Assembly (NCBI GenBank): GCA_034178815.1
Contig: JAXFQS010000107.1
Span: 1 to 7,847, forward strand
DNA length: 7,847 nt
From: JAXFQS01 sp034178815
GTDB taxonomy: Bacteria; Verrucomicrobiota; Kiritimatiellia; RFP12; DVOR01
Direction: 5' to 3'
Part shown: positions 6,082-7,847 of the stretch, piece after piece
Position numbering within the stretch: the first letter of the stretch is position 1
Layout of the letters: each line of letters opens with the position of its first letter
The notes under the pieces: generated by a model
What the model was told of the DNA's origin: nothing
The model's database searches: none
What the model saw: the letters and a program-made list of their open reading frames with translations, nothing else
Translations under genes and position numbers: made by a program

Positions 6082-6921
6082 ATGGCCACCACAGTCACAG
6101 TAGCCGATATCAACGAAGTTCGTGGCATCACCGGTGCCGGTATGATGGATTGCAAGAAAGCCCTTGTTGCCTGCAACGGCGATAAGAACGCAGCAATCAA
6201 AATCCTCCGCGAGCAGGGGCTCGCCATTCAAGTCAAGCGCGCCGACAAGGAGTCGAAGGAGGGTACCATTGACATTGTTCAAGCCCCTGACGGAGCCTTC
6301 GGCATGGCCGAGGTCAATACTGAAACTGACTTTGTTGCGAAGACCGATCGCTTTCAGGCGTTTGCCAAACTTGTTGCCGAAACGGCCGCCAAGGGTGATG
6401 AAAAGGCTGACGAGACGCTCAACAGCGAATTGGTCGCGCTCGTGGCCGCCACTGGTGAAAATGCCAAGATTCGCCGTTTCGTCCGCTTTGCCAAGCAGGG
6501 CGAGGGAAAGATTGCTTCCTATCTCCACATGGGCGGCAAGATTGGCGTCTTGGTCGAACTTGGATGCACCAAGGCTGAAACGGCAGAAAGTCCCGACTTC
6601 AATGCTGTGCTCAATGAATTGACATTGCATGTCGCTGCAAGCAATCCTCTCTACCTCAAGTCCGAGGAGGTTCCTCAGAATGTCCTCGATGATGAGCTTG
6701 AGGTTTACCGCAAGCAGGTGGAGGGGAAGCCCGCCAACATTATTGAGAACATTCTCAAGGGCAAGGTCAAAAAGTTCTACTCTGAGGTTTGCTTCCTTGA
6801 TCAGCCCTATTCCGGGGATGACAAGAAGAGTGTGACGCAGATTTTGGCCGAACTCTCCAAGAAACTTGGCGATACCGTGACGATTCGCCGCTACGCCCGC
6901 TTCCAACTCGGTGCCAAGTAA
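6082..6921 (+). CDS. tsf: Translation elongation factor Ts
   Basis: 279 residues, within the usual bacterial range. EF-Ts is the cytoplasmic nucleotide-exchange factor that removes GDP from EF-Tu. The N-terminal UBA-like domain (about 5-45) carries ITGAGMMDCKKAL (16-28). The core holds the EF-Tu contact ETDFVA (81-86, with D83 and F84 entering EF-Tu), then ASYLHMGGKIGVLVEL (145-160), and the dimer/core C-terminal part with FYSEVCFLDQPY (232-243). It ends in a RRYARFQLG stretch. All expected blocks are present and nothing looks truncated. The Shine-Dalgarno is weak (AGAAAG, about 7 nt before the ATG), so coupling to rpsB transcription and local structure may matter. It sits downstream of rpsB as in most bacteria. 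The usual followers pyrH and frr are absent; instead a tRNA gene begins 13 nt after the stop codon. Confidence 0.97.
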   Translation: MATTVTVADINEVRGITGAGMMDCKKALVACNGDKNAAIKILREQGLAIQVKRADKESKEGTIDIVQAPDGAFGMAEVNTETDFVAKTDRFQAFAKLVAETAAKGDEKADETLNSELVALVAATGENAKIRRFVRFAKQGEGKIASYLHMGGKIGVLVELGCTKAETAESPDFNAVLNELTLHVAASNPLYLKSEEVPQNVLDDELEVYRKQVEGKPANIIENILKGKVKKFYSEVCFLDQPYSGDDKKSVTQILAELSKKLGDTVTIRRYARFQLGAK

Positions 6922-6934
6922 TCAAACTTCCTGA

Positions 6935-7011
6935 GCGCCTGTAGCTTAGCCGGATAGAGCATCGGATTTCTAATCCGAGGGTCGGGGGTTCGAATCCCTC
7001 CAGGCGCGCCA
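6935..7011 (+). tRNA. tRNA-Arg (anticodon UCU)
   Basis: A full cloverleaf is present. The acceptor stem is GCGCCTG (6935-6941) with CAGGCGC (7001-7007), with discriminator G7008 and an encoded CCA at 7009-7011. The D stem is GCTT/GAGC, and the anticodon stem is TCGGA/TCCGA around the loop TTTCTAA (6967-6973), giving TCT at 6969-6971. The T arm is a 5-bp stem around TTCGAAT. It reads AGA and, by wobble, AGG. It lies 13 nt after tsf and before a shared terminator, so it is probably processed from the rpsB-tsf transcript. Confidence 0.97.
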
Positions 7012-7051
7012 CTCGGAACAAGGTTTAGGTTTCCGATGGGCTCTGGAACGG

Positions 7052-7086
7052 AAGGCTCTCCAATCATTTGGAGGGCCTTTTGTTTT
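7052..7086 (+). terminator. Intrinsic terminator of the rpsB-tsf-tRNA operon
   Basis: AAGGCTCTCCAA (7052-7063) and TTGGAGGGCCTT (7068-7079) form a 12-bp stem with one G-U pair and a TCAT loop. The run TTTTGTTTT (7078-7086) begins in the last two stem bases. No A-run precedes it, so it acts on the plus strand only. Confidence 0.9.
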
Positions 7087-7847
7087 GGAAGAGTTACTCG
7101 TCAATCCCTCTGGACTGGGCTGAATAATGGGTATCGCTGGTTCTAGATAAGGGAAAGAGACTGATAGTATTGCCTCTCTGAAGTCTTAAACTTCTTGCCG
7201 CAACACCTGCTGATGACTGCTAAATTTGCAGGCCTTTCATATTCTTGACTGCTAGGGGTGGTTGTTGGTTTTCAGGGCCCCGCTTTTCTTCAGCGCCCCC
7301 CTGCGTTTTTTGCGTACGCTAGCATCCGTTTGTTATCCCTATGCTCGCAACAGGGATGGAAACCACTTCTCATTTTAAGAGGCTTGGGCCGGAATGTTTG
7401 TAGAAGGGTGACGCGTAAGCAAAACCGATTTGTGTTCAAAGTGGAGAGAAGGAGACTGGGCTGACCGGGAATAGATAGTGTGGGAACTGTCGCATTGCCA
7501 CCAAATGGTCTGGAACTAAGATAGGATTGTCCCCTAGTGGTTGCTATGCCTAAGGCGTGATGGTGTCTATCAACGATGGTGAATCGTACCAGAGACGGTG
7601 TGAAAAAGATATTTAAGGGGCAGGGGGATCCAATCTCGCCACGATCCGCGAATGCGGGTTGCCCAAATAGGGGAATCGTAAAGGCTGAGGAATGAGATGC
7701 CGCCAAAGAATCGCTTCGGGACTCCCCTAGGCGCCCAACTGCCGGATGGACAGTAATAACAAGCGGAGATTGGGCGCACGGAGGTTCGTGTCTTGATGAG
7801 AAGGGAGAAAATGGATTGGTCGTGCCGATGCTCGATAAAACCTTGGA
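7087..7847. other. Long region without a recognisable gene
   Basis: No reading frame here resembles a known family on either strand. The longest is a minus-strand frame open from 7847 to a stop at 7290-7292. It lacks an ATG start and its product is rich in Ser, Pro, Arg and Leu. Third-position GC near its right end is only about half, unlike rpsB, so it is not called as a gene. A plus-strand frame (7576-7692) is short and ends at TGA. There is a small hairpin (GAAGT/ACTTC, 7180-7194) and an inverted-repeat cluster at 7618-7777. No transposase remnant, CRISPR repeat or known structural RNA was recognised. It may be decayed sequence, the upstream region of a gene beyond the edge, or an unrecognised RNA. 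Confidence 0.6.
7618..7777. repeat. Cluster of adjacent inverted repeats, possible folded RNA
   Basis: Three consecutive stems are visible. GGGCA (7618-7622) pairs with TGCCC (7660-7664) and encloses a GATCCGC-GAAT-GCGGGTT hairpin (7643-7660, whose last pair uses the first base of TGCCC). TAGGGGA (7668-7674) pairs with TCCCCTA (7723-7729). GCGCCCAA (7731-7738) pairs with TTGGGCGC (7770-7777). The three helices lie almost end to end. This resembles a small structured RNA but matches none I know, and each stem alone could be chance. Confidence 0.3.

Noticed and set aside
6052..6906. 284-codon minus-strand frame over tsf
   Set aside because: Shadow of tsf, which has every expected EF-Ts motif on the plus strand.
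6767..7021. 84-codon minus-strand frame with a protein-like sequence (LEGFEPPTLGLEIRCSIRLSYRR)
   Set aside because: It is the antisense translation of the tRNA-Arg gene plus the end of tsf; this string is a familiar spurious protein in databases.
7214..7254. Direct repeat TGACTGCTA (7214-7222 and 7246-7254)
   Set aside because: Only two 9-bp copies with no further copies or conserved spacer; not a CRISPR or clear operator.
7258..7464. 68-codon plus-strand frame
   Set aside because: No ribosome binding site and no recognisable family; its Arg/Gln/Cys-rich product and overlap with the open minus frame suggest chance.

Overview
The window looks like a chromosomal segment from a Gram-negative bacterium, most likely of the PVC group (Verrucomicrobiota, Kiritimatiellota, Lentisphaerota or a relative). 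The lineage is inferred from four things: a short AsmA-like protein of a type common there, a CAAX-protease-related membrane protein of the exosortase-associated type, a ribosomal protein S2 with a basic Pro/Ala tail, and poor Shine-Dalgarno sequences on several genes. No species-level assignment is possible from the sequence alone.

Left part (1-3985, minus strand): a tightly packed run, read from right to left. It holds an AsmA-like membrane-anchored protein, a TadC/GspF-type inner-membrane platform protein, an FHA-domain single-pass membrane protein with a helical TPR-like C-terminus, and an exported protein of at least four PEGA repeats that runs off the left edge. Gaps of 58, 3 and 2 nt suggest one operon. 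The last three genes look like part of a Tad/Flp-type pilus or secretion apparatus, but no tadA ATPase, tadB partner or pilin is visible.

Middle (3986-4935): a 244-nt divergent promoter region separates this run from a plus-strand CPBP-family intramembrane protease gene with all three active-site motifs. The minus-strand promoter (TTGCCC-17-TACCAT with TGC extension) also settles the start of the AsmA-like gene.

Right-centre (4953-7086, plus strand): the translation operon rpsB (ribosomal protein S2) and tsf (EF-Ts), followed 13 nt later by tRNA-Arg(UCU) and a strong intrinsic terminator. It has a near-consensus promoter (TTGCCA-17-TATTAT). Its roughly 107-nt leader contains a 5'-end hairpin, a 16-codon upstream ORF and a hairpin just before the rpsB ribosome binding site. 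A perfect 8-bp GC-rich stem lies between rpsB and tsf.

Right end (7087-7847): about 760 nt with no recognisable gene. It contains one minus-strand frame open to the window edge without coding character, and a run of adjacent inverted repeats (7618-7777) that could fold as RNA.

I found no CRISPR array, no insertion sequence and no clearly new system. The parts most worth a second look are the stripped-down TadC-FHA-PEGA cluster and the rpsB leader.
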